NCBI RefSeq assembly: GCF_018069925.1
Contig: NZ_JAGPXB010000001.1
Location: 1-64,000, forward strand
DNA: 64,000 nt
Reading direction: 5' to 3'
Source: Flavobacterium erciyesense
Lineage (GTDB): Bacteria; Bacteroidota; Bacteroidia; Flavobacteriales; Flavobacteriaceae
Part shown: positions 35,972 through 45,474 of the stretch, piece by piece
How the letters are laid out: each line of letters begins with the position of its first letter
How positions within the stretch are numbered: the stretch's first letter is position 1
The notes under the pieces: generated by a model
Databases searched by the model: none
Seen by the model: only the letters and a program-made list of their open reading frames with translations
What the model was told of the DNA's origin: nothing
Translations under genes and position numbers: made by a program

Positions 35972-37261
35972 TTATTTATTGTAAACTGCCTTCAAAGGGT
36001 TTGAGCCTTTTTCTTCAATTGAGTAAGAAGGCTCCGCATTGTTTTCAGCTGCTATCGTCTCATCAATTAAACGCTGTAAAACTTCGTCACGCTTGGCCGC
36101 TTCTTTCTGTTCTTCGGCGATTTCTTCTTCTTTTTTCGTCACACTTAAAATAATACCAAGTGCAATACAAGTCATCCAAATAGAAGTTCCTCCACTACTA
36201 ATTAATGGCAAAGTTTGTCCTGTAACTGGTAATAACTCAACCGCAACAGCCATATTGATCATTGCTTGAAATATCATCGGAAATCCTAAACCAATAACCA
36301 CTAATTTCCCAAACATGGTAGGCGCTTTATGAGATGCTACTACGAAACGAATAAGCAAAAACATATAAATAATCAAAACTCCAATTCCACCCACAAGGCC
36401 ATATTCCTCTACGATTATGGCGAAAATAAAATCGGAGGAAGACTGCGGTAAAAAGTTTTTTTGGACACTTTTACCAGGACCCAAACCGTAAATTTTGCCA
36501 GAGGCTATTGCAATTTTTGCTTTTTCTATTTGGTAATCATCTTCATCTGGTTTGTCGCTTGTAAAACTTTCTATTCGGCTGATCCAAGTATCTACACGAT
36601 TAGGAAAAGCATTAGGAAAAGCTTTAGCAACTAAAACAAAAAATACTAAAGCTACAATACCTGATCCAACTATAAATCCGATATACTTTAAAGGATATTT
36701 ACCAATAAAAACTAACATAATTACCATTGAAAAAATCAGGGCAGTTGTTGAAAAATTCGATGGTAAAATAAACATTAGAGTGATGAAAACAGGCAACCAC
36801 AATTCCTTACATGATTGTACAAAATCTATCGGAGTTTCTCTAGTTTTAGAAAGGTACCTTGCAACATAAATAAACAAAATCAAAGCAGCAAATGCCGATG
36901 GTTGAAAGGACAAACCGATAAACGGAATTTGCAACCACCTACTAGCGTTTGCGCCACCAATAACGGTTCCTTTTACCATTGTAATCAACAAAATCACCCA
37001 TACAAGGGGCAGTAGCAATCTTGATAAAGAACGGAAATATTGGTACGGAATTTTGTGCACATAAAAAATAATGGCAAAACCACAGCAAATGTGAACCAAA
37101 TGTTTCAGTAAATATCCCAAGGTATTTCCCGTACCATGGCCTAAATAAGCTAAATTACTACTCGCACTAAAAACAGGCATAAACGAAAACAAAGCCAATA
37201 AGGCCACAAATGACCATATAACTTTATCTCCTTTTAATTTGTTTACTAGATTTTTAATCAT
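35972..37261 (-). CDS. ftsW: FtsW, SEDS septal peptidoglycan polymerase
   Basis: 429 residues with about ten membrane helices; the glycosyltransferase partner of FtsI. Motifs: GANASRWLQIPFIGLSFQPSAFA (catalytic loop region, about 108-130), IASGKIYGLGPGKSVQKNFLP, SSSDFIFAIIVEEYG and PLISSGGTSIWMT. A C-terminal charged extension of about 55 residues (KKEEEIAEEQKEAAKRDEVL...) is predicted to be helical and cytoplasmic. Confidence 0.95.
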   Translation of the reverse strand: MIKNLVNKLKGDKVIWSFVALLALFSFMPVFSASSNLAYLGHGTGNTLGYLLKHLVHICCGFAIIFYVHKIPYQYFRSLSRLLLPLVWVILLITMVKGTVIGGANASRWLQIPFIGLSFQPSAFAALILFIYVARYLSKTRETPIDFVQSCKELWLPVFITLMFILPSNFSTTALIFSMVIMLVFIGKYPLKYIGFIVGSGIVALVFFVLVAKAFPNAFPNRVDTWISRIESFTSDKPDEDDYQIEKAKIAIASGKIYGLGPGKSVQKNFLPQSSSDFIFAIIVEEYGLVGGIGVLIIYMFLLIRFVVASHKAPTMFGKLVVIGLGFPMIFQAMINMAVAVELLPVTGQTLPLISSGGTSIWMTCIALGIILSVTKKEEEIAEEQKEAAKRDEVLQRLIDETIAAENNAEPSYSIEEKGSNPLKAVYNK

Positions 37262-37296
37262 TGCTTGTAGTTTTGAACTTTGGGAATGGATTTTTA

Positions 37297-38628
37297 TTAT
37301 AAACTTTTAACCGCTTGCTTGAATTGTCTTCCTCTGTCTTCGTAGTTTTCGAACAAATCAAAACTAGCACACGCAGGCGACAACAATACCGTATCACCTT
37401 TCTCGGTTAAACGTTGTGACATACGAACTGCATCATTCATGTTCGTAACCTCAATCATCATATCAACTACATTGCCAAAAGCATCGATAATTTTTTTATT
37501 ATCCACTCCAAGACAAATAATAGCCTTTACTTTTTCACGAACCAAAGACATTAACTCATTATAGTCATTTCCTTTATCTACGCCACCCACAATCCAAACT
37601 GTTGGTGTGTTCATGCTGTCTAATGCAAAAAAAGTTGCGTTTACATTCGTCGCTTTTGAATCGTTGATATATTGTACGTTTTGAATTTTAAGCACTTTTT
37701 CAAGACGATGCTCTACTCCTTGAAAATCCGAAAGACTTTCTCTAATAGTAGCCTTTCTTATTTGCATTAATCGAGCTACAGAAGTTGCTGCCATTGCGTT
37801 TTTCATGTTATGTTTTCCTTCTAATGCAATGTGCTCTGTGTCCATTGTAAATTCGTCTTTAGTAATCTTTACTTCCATTTTGTTATCTTTTATAAAGGCT
37901 CCTTCGCTGAAAGTTTGTGTCAATGAGAAAGGAATTAATTTTGCTTTTGTTGTATTGTTTTTTAACCAATTTGTTATCGCCTCATCGTCGGCATCGTAAA
38001 TCAAATAATCTTCTTCGGTTTGATTCATTGTAATCCTAAACTTGGCTGCTATGTAATTATCATAATTGTATTCATAGCGATCCAAATGATCTGGACTTAT
38101 ATTTGTAATTATGGCAATGTGCGGCTTGAATTTATCTATTCCGTCAAGCTGAAAACTACTTAATTCGAGCACGTAAGAATCGTATTTGTTGTCGGCCACT
38201 TGCCAAGCAAAACTTTTACCGATATTACCTCCTAAACCAACATTCAAACCTGCCGATTTTAGCAAGTGATGCGTAAGCATGGTAGTGGTCGTTTTGCCGT
38301 TACTACCTGTAATGCCCACAATTGTTGCTTGTGTAAAAGGAGCTGCAAATTCAATCTCTGATATTACAGGAATTCCTTTTGCTAAAAGCTGTTTCACCAT
38401 AGGCGATCGATCAGGAATACCTGGACTTTTCATCACTACATCGGCGTTTAAAATTAAATCTGCCGTATGTTTTTCTTCTTCCCAAGCAATGCCATTAATT
38501 AAAAGAACTTCTTTGTAATTGTTTTTGATTTTCCCAAAGTCGGATACAAAAACATCGTATCCCTTACTTTTTCCAAGAATGGCGGTACCTACACCGCTTT
38601 CGCCTCCTCCTAAAACTACTAGCCTCAT
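37297..38628 (-). CDS. murD: UDP-N-acetylmuramoylalanine--D-glutamate ligase
   Basis: 443 residues. MurD adds D-Glu to UDP-MurNAc-Ala. N-terminal LVVLGGGESGVGTAIL, ATP loop VGITGSNGKTTTTML (about 108-122), NISPDHLDRYE, and YINDSKATNVNAT in the C-terminal domain. It ends 35 bp before ftsW and begins 1 bp after mraY. Confidence 0.97.
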   Translation of the reverse strand: MRLVVLGGGESGVGTAILGKSKGYDVFVSDFGKIKNNYKEVLLINGIAWEEEKHTADLILNADVVMKSPGIPDRSPMVKQLLAKGIPVISEIEFAAPFTQATIVGITGSNGKTTTTMLTHHLLKSAGLNVGLGGNIGKSFAWQVADNKYDSYVLELSSFQLDGIDKFKPHIAIITNISPDHLDRYEYNYDNYIAAKFRITMNQTEEDYLIYDADDEAITNWLKNNTTKAKLIPFSLTQTFSEGAFIKDNKMEVKITKDEFTMDTEHIALEGKHNMKNAMAATSVARLMQIRKATIRESLSDFQGVEHRLEKVLKIQNVQYINDSKATNVNATFFALDSMNTPTVWIVGGVDKGNDYNELMSLVREKVKAIICLGVDNKKIIDAFGNVVDMMIEVTNMNDAVRMSQRLTEKGDTVLLSPACASFDLFENYEDRGRQFKQAVKSL

Positions 38629-38629
38629 A

Positions 38630-39859
38630 CTATCTCAATTTTAAAGTAACGATAGACAAAATGGCTAACATGATGGCTACAATCCAAAAGCGAGTTACAA
38701 TTTTGCTTTCGTGGTAACCTTTCTTTTGATAGTGATGGTGCAAAGGCGACATTAGAAAAATTCTTCGTCCTTCGCCAAAACGTTTTTTGGTATATTTAAA
38801 GTAGCTTACTTGCAGCACTACAGAAAAGTTTTCGACTAGAAAAATTCCGCACAACAAAGGAATCAACATTTCTTTACGCACTGCAATTGCTAGTACAGCG
38901 ATAATTCCTCCAATAGTTAAACTTCCTGTATCGCCCATAAAAACCGATGCCGGATAAGAGTTGTACCATAAAAAACCAATTAACGACCCAACAAATGCGG
39001 CTATAAATACGGTCATTTCACCCGAATTCGGGATGTACATAATATTGAGGTAGTTCGAAAAGATAATATTTCCAGAAACAAAAGTAAAAATACCGAGTGC
39101 CAACACACTTATTGCCGATGTTCCTGCGGCCAGACCATCAATACCATCCGTCAAATTAGCTCCATTAGAAACCGCTGTGATAATAAAAATAACAACAGGA
39201 ATAAATATCAACCAAGCCCATTTTTCATAACCATCACCCGTCCAAGCTAAAACCTCAGCATAATCAAATTCGTTATTTTTAAAAAACGGAATTGTAGTAG
39301 CTGTCGACTTTTCTTCGATAGGAGCTGGAGTTATTACTGTGCTATTTGGCGCTTTAAAAATATCCGATGTTGAAGTATCAGTACGAACTGTAACTCCCGC
39401 ATGAAAGTACAAAACGGTACCCACGATTAGTCCTAATCCTACTTGACCTATTACTTTAAAAATTCCTTTTAAACCTTGTTTGTCTTTTTTAAAGATTTTG
39501 ATATAATCGTCAATAAAACCAATAGTTCCCATCCATAAAGTGGTAACAATCAACAAAACGATGTAAATATTATGCAGTTTAGCAAACAAAAGAACCGGCA
39601 ACAATGTGGCAAAAATAATTATCAATCCACCCATGGTTGGTGTACCTGCTTTTTCATTTTGTCCCGCTAACCCAAGTTCACGAACTGTTTCGCCTACTTG
39701 CTGTCTTTGTAAAAAACGAATAATTCTTTTCCCGTAAATGGTAGACAATAATAACGAAAGCATTAAAGCTAAGGCAGAACGGAAGGTAATGTACTGAAAA
39801 ACTCCTGTGCCCGGCACATCCATTACTTTGTCTAAATATTCGAATAAGTAGTATAGCAT
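38630..39859 (-). CDS. mraY: Phospho-N-acetylmuramoyl-pentapeptide transferase
   Basis: 409 residues, about ten membrane helices. MraY makes lipid I from UDP-MurNAc-pentapeptide and undecaprenyl phosphate. Catalytic motifs: [10 protein letters not shown] (about 70-79), [17 protein letters not shown] (about 133-149), [12 protein letters not shown] and the HHHYQKKG loop near the C-terminus. A ~45-residue periplasmic insertion (about 175-215, Thr/Ser/Pro-rich) makes it longer than the ~360-residue proteobacterial enzyme, as is usual in Bacteroidota. Confidence 0.97.
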   Translation of the reverse strand: MLYYLFEYLDKVMDVPGTGVFQYITFRSALALMLSLLLSTIYGKRIIRFLQRQQVGETVRELGLAGQNEKAGTPTMGGLIIIFATLLPVLLFAKLHNIYIVLLIVTTLWMGTIGFIDDYIKIFKKDKQGLKGIFKVIGQVGLGLIVGTVLYFHAGVTVRTDTSTSDIFKAPNSTVITPAPIEEKSTATTIPFFKNNEFDYAEVLAWTGDGYEKWAWLIFIPVVIFIITAVSNGANLTDGIDGLAAGTSAISVLALGIFTFVSGNIIFSNYLNIMYIPNSGEMTVFIAAFVGSLIGFLWYNSYPASVFMGDTGSLTIGGIIAVLAIAVRKEMLIPLLCGIFLVENFSVVLQVSYFKYTKKRFGEGRRIFLMSPLHHHYQKKGYHESKIVTRFWIVAIMLAILSIVTLKLR

Positions 39860-39921
39860 AATTCGTTGTTTATTTTATGATTCAGTTTTTTTTACGATGA
39901 AAAGCAAACTTGAACTTGATT

Positions 39922-41385
39922 TTATTTTTCTAATAATTGTAATAACTCTTTTACCGTTTCCATATCATCAAAATGATGACGAATACCGTTTACTTCTTGA
40001 TACGACTCATGCCCTTTTCCAGCAATTAAAATGATATCGTTGGACTGCGCCAATTGACAAGCGGTTTTTATCGCTTGGCGTCTGTCAGTAATGGAGACCA
40101 TTTTTTTGAAATCTTGCGCAGGCACTCCTTCTTCCATCTCTTTGATAATGATTTCTGGATCCTCGTTACGCGGATTATCAGCCGTAAAAATGGCTTTGTC
40201 ACTCCAAGTAGTTGCCAAAGCTGCCATAATAGGTCTCTTAGCTTTGTCTCTATTTCCTCCACAGCCCACTACAGTAATCAATTGCTCATTTTTGGTACGG
40301 ATATCGGTTATGGTTTTCAAAACATTCTCGAGAGCATCGGGTGTATGGGCATAATCCACAATAGCCGTAATATTCTCTTTCGAAACGATGAACTGAAAGC
40401 GACCTGAAACACTTTCTAAATTTGATAACAACCTTAAAACCTCAAGGCTTTCTAAGCCTAATTCTACTGCAGCACCATAAATTGCTAATAAATTATAAGC
40501 GTTAAAGGTTCCTATTAACTTTACCCAAACTTCATTTCCATTTATCTTAAGCAGTAAACCCGCTAGTTGATTCTCTAAAATTTGCGCTCTATAATCAGCA
40601 TAAGATTTTAATGCATACGTACATTTTTTTGCTGCCGTATTTTGCATCATCACCATTCCGTTTTTGTCATCGGCATTCACGAGTGCAAAACTACTTTTTG
40701 ACAAACCATCAAAAAATGCTTTCTTGACGTCTCTATATTCAGCAAACGTTGCGTGATAATCCAAATGATCGTGCGACAAATTGGTGAAAATCCCACCTAC
40801 AAACTGCAAAGATTCGGTTCTTTTCTGATGAATACCGTGCGAGCTTACTTCCATAAAACAGTAGGTTACACCAGCATCAACCATTTCACGTAAGTAACGA
40901 TTAATCGTCAACGAATCCGGAGTAGTATGCGTTGCCTTGTATTCTACATCATCAACTAAAATTTTAACGGTAGACAGCAAACCAACTTTAAAACCCGCTT
41001 TTTTAAACAATTGATATAGTAAAGAAGCAATAGTCGTTTTACCATTTGTACCAGTAATTCCAACCAATTTCAATTCACTTGATGGATTTTGGTAATAATT
41101 TGCCGCCATAAAAGCTAGAGCAGCGTTCGCATCAGCCACACGGATATAAGTCACATTCGACTCCAAAACAGTTGGTAACTGCTCACAAATAATAGCTACT
41201 GCACCTTGCGAAACGGCAGTGCTAATAAAATCATGCCCATCAGAAATTGTTCCTTTGATAGCCACAAAAACATCATTTGCTCCAATATTTCGGGAATCAA
41301 AATCAATTTTATTGATAGTTACAGTAGTTGCTCCTTGAATAGATTCAATGGCTACTTTATGTAATATGTCTTGCAATACTTTCAT
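39922..41385 (-). CDS. murE: UDP-MurNAc-tripeptide synthetase (meso-diaminopimelate-adding)
   Basis: 487 residues. MurE adds the third residue of the stem peptide. ATP loop VGITGTNGKTTIASL (about 108-122), VSSHGIHQKR, NLSHDHLDYH, and the substrate signature DNPRNEDP (about 402-409), which marks the meso-diaminopimelate-specific type. It overlaps the ftsI stop by 4 bp. murF, often the next gene, is absent here. Confidence 0.96.
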   Translation of the reverse strand: MKVLQDILHKVAIESIQGATTVTINKIDFDSRNIGANDVFVAIKGTISDGHDFISTAVSQGAVAIICEQLPTVLESNVTYIRVADANAALAFMAANYYQNPSSELKLVGITGTNGKTTIASLLYQLFKKAGFKVGLLSTVKILVDDVEYKATHTTPDSLTINRYLREMVDAGVTYCFMEVSSHGIHQKRTESLQFVGGIFTNLSHDHLDYHATFAEYRDVKKAFFDGLSKSSFALVNADDKNGMVMMQNTAAKKCTYALKSYADYRAQILENQLAGLLLKINGNEVWVKLIGTFNAYNLLAIYGAAVELGLESLEVLRLLSNLESVSGRFQFIVSKENITAIVDYAHTPDALENVLKTITDIRTKNEQLITVVGCGGNRDKAKRPIMAALATTWSDKAIFTADNPRNEDPEIIIKEMEEGVPAQDFKKMVSITDRRQAIKTACQLAQSNDIILIAGKGHESYQEVNGIRHHFDDMETVKELLQLLEK

Positions 41386-43385
41386 GATAATTCTAATAAT
41401 ACCGTTGCGTTTTTCACCAATGCATCTCCTGCTTGCAACGATTGTTTTTTCACTTTACCTACGCCAATCACCTTAACTTTAAGTCCAAGATTGCCTACTA
41501 ATGCTACAGCGTCCATGCCTGACATCCCTTTGAGGTTTGGCATAACATTGGCTTTCTTTTGCACTTTTGAATAAAAAGAAGCGTAATGTGTTTCTTGTTT
41601 TTTGATTTTACGATCAATATTTCTTATTGCGTTTGTTGATGGCGCATCCGTAAATATCTTTTGTGCAATACGTTTAAAAACAGGTCCGGCGACATCTGCT
41701 CCATAAAAATTATTCAGTGCTGTGTTAGGCTTGTGCACTACTACGATACAAGAGTATTTTGGACTTTCAGCTGGAAAATATCCCACGAACGAAGAAGCAT
41801 AATACATTCCTGTTCGACCTGCTTTACCGTAATTAACCTGAGCTGTCCCGGTTTTTCCTGCCATCGAAAATTCTTTCGAATACAATTTTTCTCCTGTTCC
41901 TTTTTTTACCACATTGGCCAAAACTGCTTTCAGTTTTACAATGGTTTCCTTCGAGCAAATTCTCGGGTTAAGGACCTCTTTATCGTATTTTTTAATGGTT
42001 TTATTCCATTCTTTAATTTCAGAAACAAACTGTGGCTTCACCATTTCTCCATCATTAGCAACAGCATTATAAAAAGCTAAAGTTTGCATCGGTGTAATGT
42101 GTACGCCATACCCAAAAGCCATCCACGGCAAAGAAACTCTTGACCAATTTTTATCGGTAGGTTGCGGCACGTACGGAATTCCCTCTCCTTTGATAGAAAG
42201 CCCTAATGTTTTATTTAAACCAAAATTATTAAGGTGATTTACAAACTGTGACGGATTGTCTTTGTATGCATTGTAAACCGCTTGAACTAAAACCGTATTT
42301 GAAGAAACCTCAAAACCACGCCCTAATGAAATTTTACCATAACCACCTTTATGGGAGTCACGAACTTTGCGACCAAAATAAGTAACCTCTCCACCTTTGC
42401 TATCAAAAACAGTACTCGTATCGGCTTTTTTATCCTCAAAAAGCGCCATCAAATCAGCTAGCTTGTAGGTAGAACCTGGTTCGTGAGATTCGGCAACAGC
42501 ATAATTAGTTGTTTCATAATAAGTTCCGTCATTTGCGCGTCCTAAGTTTGAAATCGCTTTTACGTGACCTGTTTTTGTTTCCATCACTACTACTGATCCG
42601 TGATCTGCCTCATAGGCTTCCAATTGTTTTAGCAAAGCATGATGCGCAATATCTTGTATGTACACATCAATTGTCGAAATCACATCGTATCCGTCCTGAG
42701 GATCCACTTCGTTTACATCACGAATTGGTTTCCATTGACCTTTGGCAATTTTTTGCTTTAAAATTTTGCCATCTTTTCCGTTTAAATAGTCTCTAAAAGC
42801 CCATTCAATTCCTTTACCATCGACGGAAACGCCATTTGCAGTGCGCTCGTAACCTACAGTTCTTTCGGCTATTTTCCCAATTGGATGCTCACGAACCGTT
42901 TCTTGCTCTACGATAATTCCGCCTTTGTAAGCTCCTAAATTAAAAAGTGGGAAACCTTTAATTTTAAAATATTGCGTGTAACTTAATTTTCGACCAATTA
43001 AAAAATACCTGTTTTTGTTGGCTCTCGCTTTTCGCAATTCATTCTCGTAGAAATAAGCGGTTTTACCCAGAACAGTAACTAGCGAGTCTGATAATGACTT
43101 TACGTTTTTCTCAAATACCTCGCTTTTTGGTGCCAAAGCATCAAAACGAATCTCATAATTAGGTATAGATGTTGCCAATAAACTACCATCTGCCGAGTAG
43201 ATATTGCCTTTGTTGGCTGGAATTACAAAATTCCTCACCGTTCTTTCTTTAGCAAGCTGACGATAATATGCTCCTTCGACCCACTGAATGTTGGTCAACT
43301 TTACCACAATAGCAATGGCCATCAAAAAGATGAAGCCTGCTACCAGGTAAACTCGGTAGGAAATATTTTTATCGTCTACTGCCAT
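41382..43385 (-). CDS. ftsI: Septal penicillin-binding protein (transpeptidase FtsI/PBP3) with PASTA domain
   Basis: 667 residues: N-terminal membrane helix (about 10-28), dimerisation domain and a transpeptidase domain with the three penicillin-binding motifs: STYK (EPGSTYKLA, catalytic Ser), SSN (EVSSNTVLV) and KTG (MAGKTGTAQ). A single C-terminal PASTA domain follows (MPNLKGMSGMDAVALVGNLG onward). Cross-links septal peptidoglycan with FtsW. Overlaps ftsL by 10 bp and murE by 4 bp. Confidence 0.95.
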   Translation of the reverse strand: MAVDDKNISYRVYLVAGFIFLMAIAIVVKLTNIQWVEGAYYRQLAKERTVRNFVIPANKGNIYSADGSLLATSIPNYEIRFDALAPKSEVFEKNVKSLSDSLVTVLGKTAYFYENELRKARANKNRYFLIGRKLSYTQYFKIKGFPLFNLGAYKGGIIVEQETVREHPIGKIAERTVGYERTANGVSVDGKGIEWAFRDYLNGKDGKILKQKIAKGQWKPIRDVNEVDPQDGYDVISTIDVYIQDIAHHALLKQLEAYEADHGSVVVMETKTGHVKAISNLGRANDGTYYETTNYAVAESHEPGSTYKLADLMALFEDKKADTSTVFDSKGGEVTYFGRKVRDSHKGGYGKISLGRGFEVSSNTVLVQAVYNAYKDNPSQFVNHLNNFGLNKTLGLSIKGEGIPYVPQPTDKNWSRVSLPWMAFGYGVHITPMQTLAFYNAVANDGEMVKPQFVSEIKEWNKTIKKYDKEVLNPRICSKETIVKLKAVLANVVKKGTGEKLYSKEFSMAGKTGTAQVNYGKAGRTGMYYASSFVGYFPAESPKYSCIVVVHKPNTALNNFYGADVAGPVFKRIAQKIFTDAPSTNAIRNIDRKIKKQETHYASFYSKVQKKANVMPNLKGMSGMDAVALVGNLGLKVKVIGVGKVKKQSLQAGDALVKNATVLLELS

Positions 43386-43723
43386 ATTTTTTGAAAAAAG
43401 TTTTTCTCTTCTTTTTTAACTATTTTTATTTTTATTGGAGGAACTGTTGCTGGAAAAATTTGTTTCTCCTCCATTTTTTTCGACACTGTTGATTCCATTT
43501 TTAATTTCATTAACTCTGAACGACGATCTACAAATTCTGATCGCAACTCCTTGACTTCATTAGTTAATGCTACAATTTTAAAAACCTTTTGCTCGTAACG
43601 CTGCGTATTGGCAATCATGATTATTGCCAGTATTATTATAAAGACAATGAATCTCCAGTTTTTGAACGCATCATCATTAACTAGAAATCGGGCTTTTAAA
43701 ATATTGTACACTCCGTTTTTCAT
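43376..43723 (-). CDS. ftsL: FtsL-like divisome protein
   Basis: 115 residues: a short N-terminal cytoplasmic part, one membrane helix (about 24-42) and a periplasmic coiled coil (VALTNEVKELRSEFVDRRSE). Sequence is poorly conserved; the call rests on size, topology and position between rsmH and ftsI, where FtsL is encoded in other dcw clusters. Overlaps ftsI by 10 bp. Confidence 0.8.
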   Translation of the reverse strand: MKNGVYNILKARFLVNDDAFKNWRFIVFIIILAIIMIANTQRYEQKVFKIVALTNEVKELRSEFVDRRSELMKLKMESTVSKKMEEKQIFPATVPPIKIKIVKKEEKNFFQKIWQ

Positions 43724-43734
43724 CAGTAATGCCT

Positions 43735-44643
43735 TTATTTTTTTTCTGCTATGCGCAGTTTTGCACTTCTTGCTCTATTATTCTCTTTAATTTGGTCGTT
43801 GTTGGGAACAATTAACTTGCCTACATTTTTAAAAGGAACAGAAAAATTGCCAAAGAAATCACGTTCTGGCTCTCCGTCAAAAAGTCCGTTTTTCATAAAT
43901 CGCTTTACCAATCGATCCTCAAGTGAGTGATACGATATAATACTTAATCGGCCTTCGGGACTTAATATTTCTAATGACTGCTCTAAAAATTCTTTCAAAA
44001 CATCCATTTCCTGATTTACCTCAATACGAATAGCTTGATAGATTTGCGCCAAAATTTTATTTTTTACACGGTCTGGTAAAAAACGAGCTAAAACTTCTTT
44101 TAATTCGTCGGTAGTTTTTATCGGATATCGCTCGCGTTCCTCAACAATAGTTCTGGCGAGAGCAGGCGCATTTTTCAATTCCCCGTAATCCAAAAACACT
44201 CTTTTTAATTCAGCCTCTTCATATTCATTTACAACCTTATAAGCGTTTAGATCGTTTTTTTGACTCATGCGCATGTCTAGACCTGCATCAAATCGAGTGG
44301 AAAAACCGCGTTCTGGCACATCAAACTGATGTGAAGAAACTCCAAGGTCGCCCAAAATTCCATCTACACTTTTAACACCATAAAACCTCAAAAAGCGCTT
44401 GATAAATCTGAAATTCTCATTTATTAAGGTAAAGCGATCGTCATTTAAGGCATTAGCCAACGCATCTTCATCTTGGTCAAAGGCAAACAATTTACCATTT
44501 GGACCTAATCTTTTTAATATTTCTTTGGAGTGACCACCGCCACCAAAAGTTACATCTACATAAACTCCATCAGGTTTTATATTCAAACCATCAACTGATT
44601 CGTGAAGCAAAACTGGATTATGATATTCCATTGTCGTCGTCAT
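43735..44643 (-). CDS. rsmH: 16S rRNA (cytosine(1402)-N4)-methyltransferase RsmH
   Basis: 302 residues. SAM-binding motif VDVTFGGGGHSKEIL (about 29-43), DQDEDAL, and GDLGVSSHQFD. Methylates C1402 of 16S rRNA. It overlaps mraZ by 26 bp if the first ATG (MTTTMEYHNP) is used, by 14 bp if MEYHNP at 44631 is the start. Second gene of the cluster. Confidence 0.96.
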   Translation of the reverse strand: MTTTMEYHNPVLLHESVDGLNIKPDGVYVDVTFGGGGHSKEILKRLGPNGKLFAFDQDEDALANALNDDRFTLINENFRFIKRFLRFYGVKSVDGILGDLGVSSHQFDVPERGFSTRFDAGLDMRMSQKNDLNAYKVVNEYEEAELKRVFLDYGELKNAPALARTIVEERERYPIKTTDELKEVLARFLPDRVKNKILAQIYQAIRIEVNQEMDVLKEFLEQSLEILSPEGRLSIISYHSLEDRLVKRFMKNGLFDGEPERDFFGNFSVPFKNVGKLIVPNNDQIKENNRARSAKLRIAEKK

Positions 44644-45091
44644 TTAAATTCCCCATTACTTCTTCGGCTAGATCAGCAAAATCCATATCTTCACCACTTA
44701 TAGATTTTTCGTATAAATCTTTATCCCAAATCTCTACAATGTTCACTGCAGAGGAGAACACTACATCTTTTGAAATACTTGCAAAAGAAACCAAATCCTT
44801 TGGCACCAAAACTCTTCCTAAAGCATCAATCTCAATCACTTTTACACCTGCTGTAAAACGACGAATGAAATCGTTGTTCTTTTTAACAAATCGATTCAAC
44901 TTGTTAATTTTTGCCATCATTGCATCCCATTCTTGCATCGGATACAACTCTAAACAAGGCTGAAACACCGATCGCTTCAAAACAAATCCGTTTTGAAGAG
45001 AAGAGGCCAACTGCTTTTTGAGAGGCGCTGGCATGAGCAGCCTTCCTTTAGCATCGACTTTACATTCGTATGTTCCGACAATTGTGTTCAA
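44618..45091 (-). CDS. mraZ: Transcriptional regulator MraZ
   Basis: 157 residues with two SpoVT/AbrB-like swapped-hairpin repeats: GTYECKVDAKGRLLMPAPLK (6-25) and GVKVIEIDALGRVLVPKDL (about 82-100). MraZ forms ring oligomers that bind direct repeats upstream of its own gene and represses the division cluster in E. coli. First gene of the cluster here; phased GTGGTA repeats lie just upstream (45135-45181), fitting autoregulation. Confidence 0.95.
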   Translation of the reverse strand: MNTIVGTYECKVDAKGRLLMPAPLKKQLASSLQNGFVLKRSVFQPCLELYPMQEWDAMMAKINKLNRFVKKNNDFIRRFTAGVKVIEIDALGRVLVPKDLVSFASISKDVVFSSAVNIVEIWDKDLYEKSISGEDMDFADLAEEVMGNLNDDDNGIS

Positions 45092-45116
45092 ACAAAAAGT
45101 GTTTATTGATATAGAG

Positions 45117-45181
45117 CAAAAATATAAAAAATATTACCACTATTTACCACTTAATACCACTTTGTTAATAAGTTTAACCAC
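45117..45181 (-). promoter_or_regulatory. mraZ promoter with probable MraZ operator repeats
   Basis: On the minus strand a -7 element TATTTTTG (45117-45124) is preceded by GTGGTA repeats at 45155-45160, 45145-45150 and 45135-45140, exactly 10 bp apart, and a fourth, GTGGTT, at 45176-45181 (21 bp further). MraZ of other bacteria binds about 10-bp-spaced TGGGA/GTGG-type repeats. No -33 TTG is seen where the repeats lie, so the repeats occupy the -35 region. Confidence 0.75.
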
Positions 45182-45437
45182 TTTCGTCTCATTGTCGGTA
45201 GTTTATAGACTATCAATACATTAGCATTCGAAAAAGGAAAATGTAGGAAACCTAACGTTAGATTAAACATTCCAAAAACGCAACGGCTATTTCATCGGTA
45301 TTGAGGAAGAATTAATCGCTAAAAAGAGACCTTCCAATACAGTTTTTGGCATTAAAAAATAGGTGTTTCACTCAAGGTTTAAAGATAATTTTAGAATTAA
45401 AAAACACCCGAAAAATTCATTTTTGTTTATTAAATCC
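45182..45437. other. Spacer between mraZ operator and the hydrolase promoter
   Basis: About 250 bp upstream of both divergent units. I see no gene or strong structure in it. Confidence 0.4.
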
Positions 45438-45445
45438 TATATTTG
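45438..45445 (+). promoter_or_regulatory. -7 promoter element (TATATTTG) for the hydrolase-engB pair
   Basis: Exact TAnnTTTG match 30 bp before the ATG at 45475; it argues against the longer in-frame start at 45346. Confidence 0.5.
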
Positions 45446-45474
45446 TCGAAATTGAAAATAGGCATTCAAAAAAA

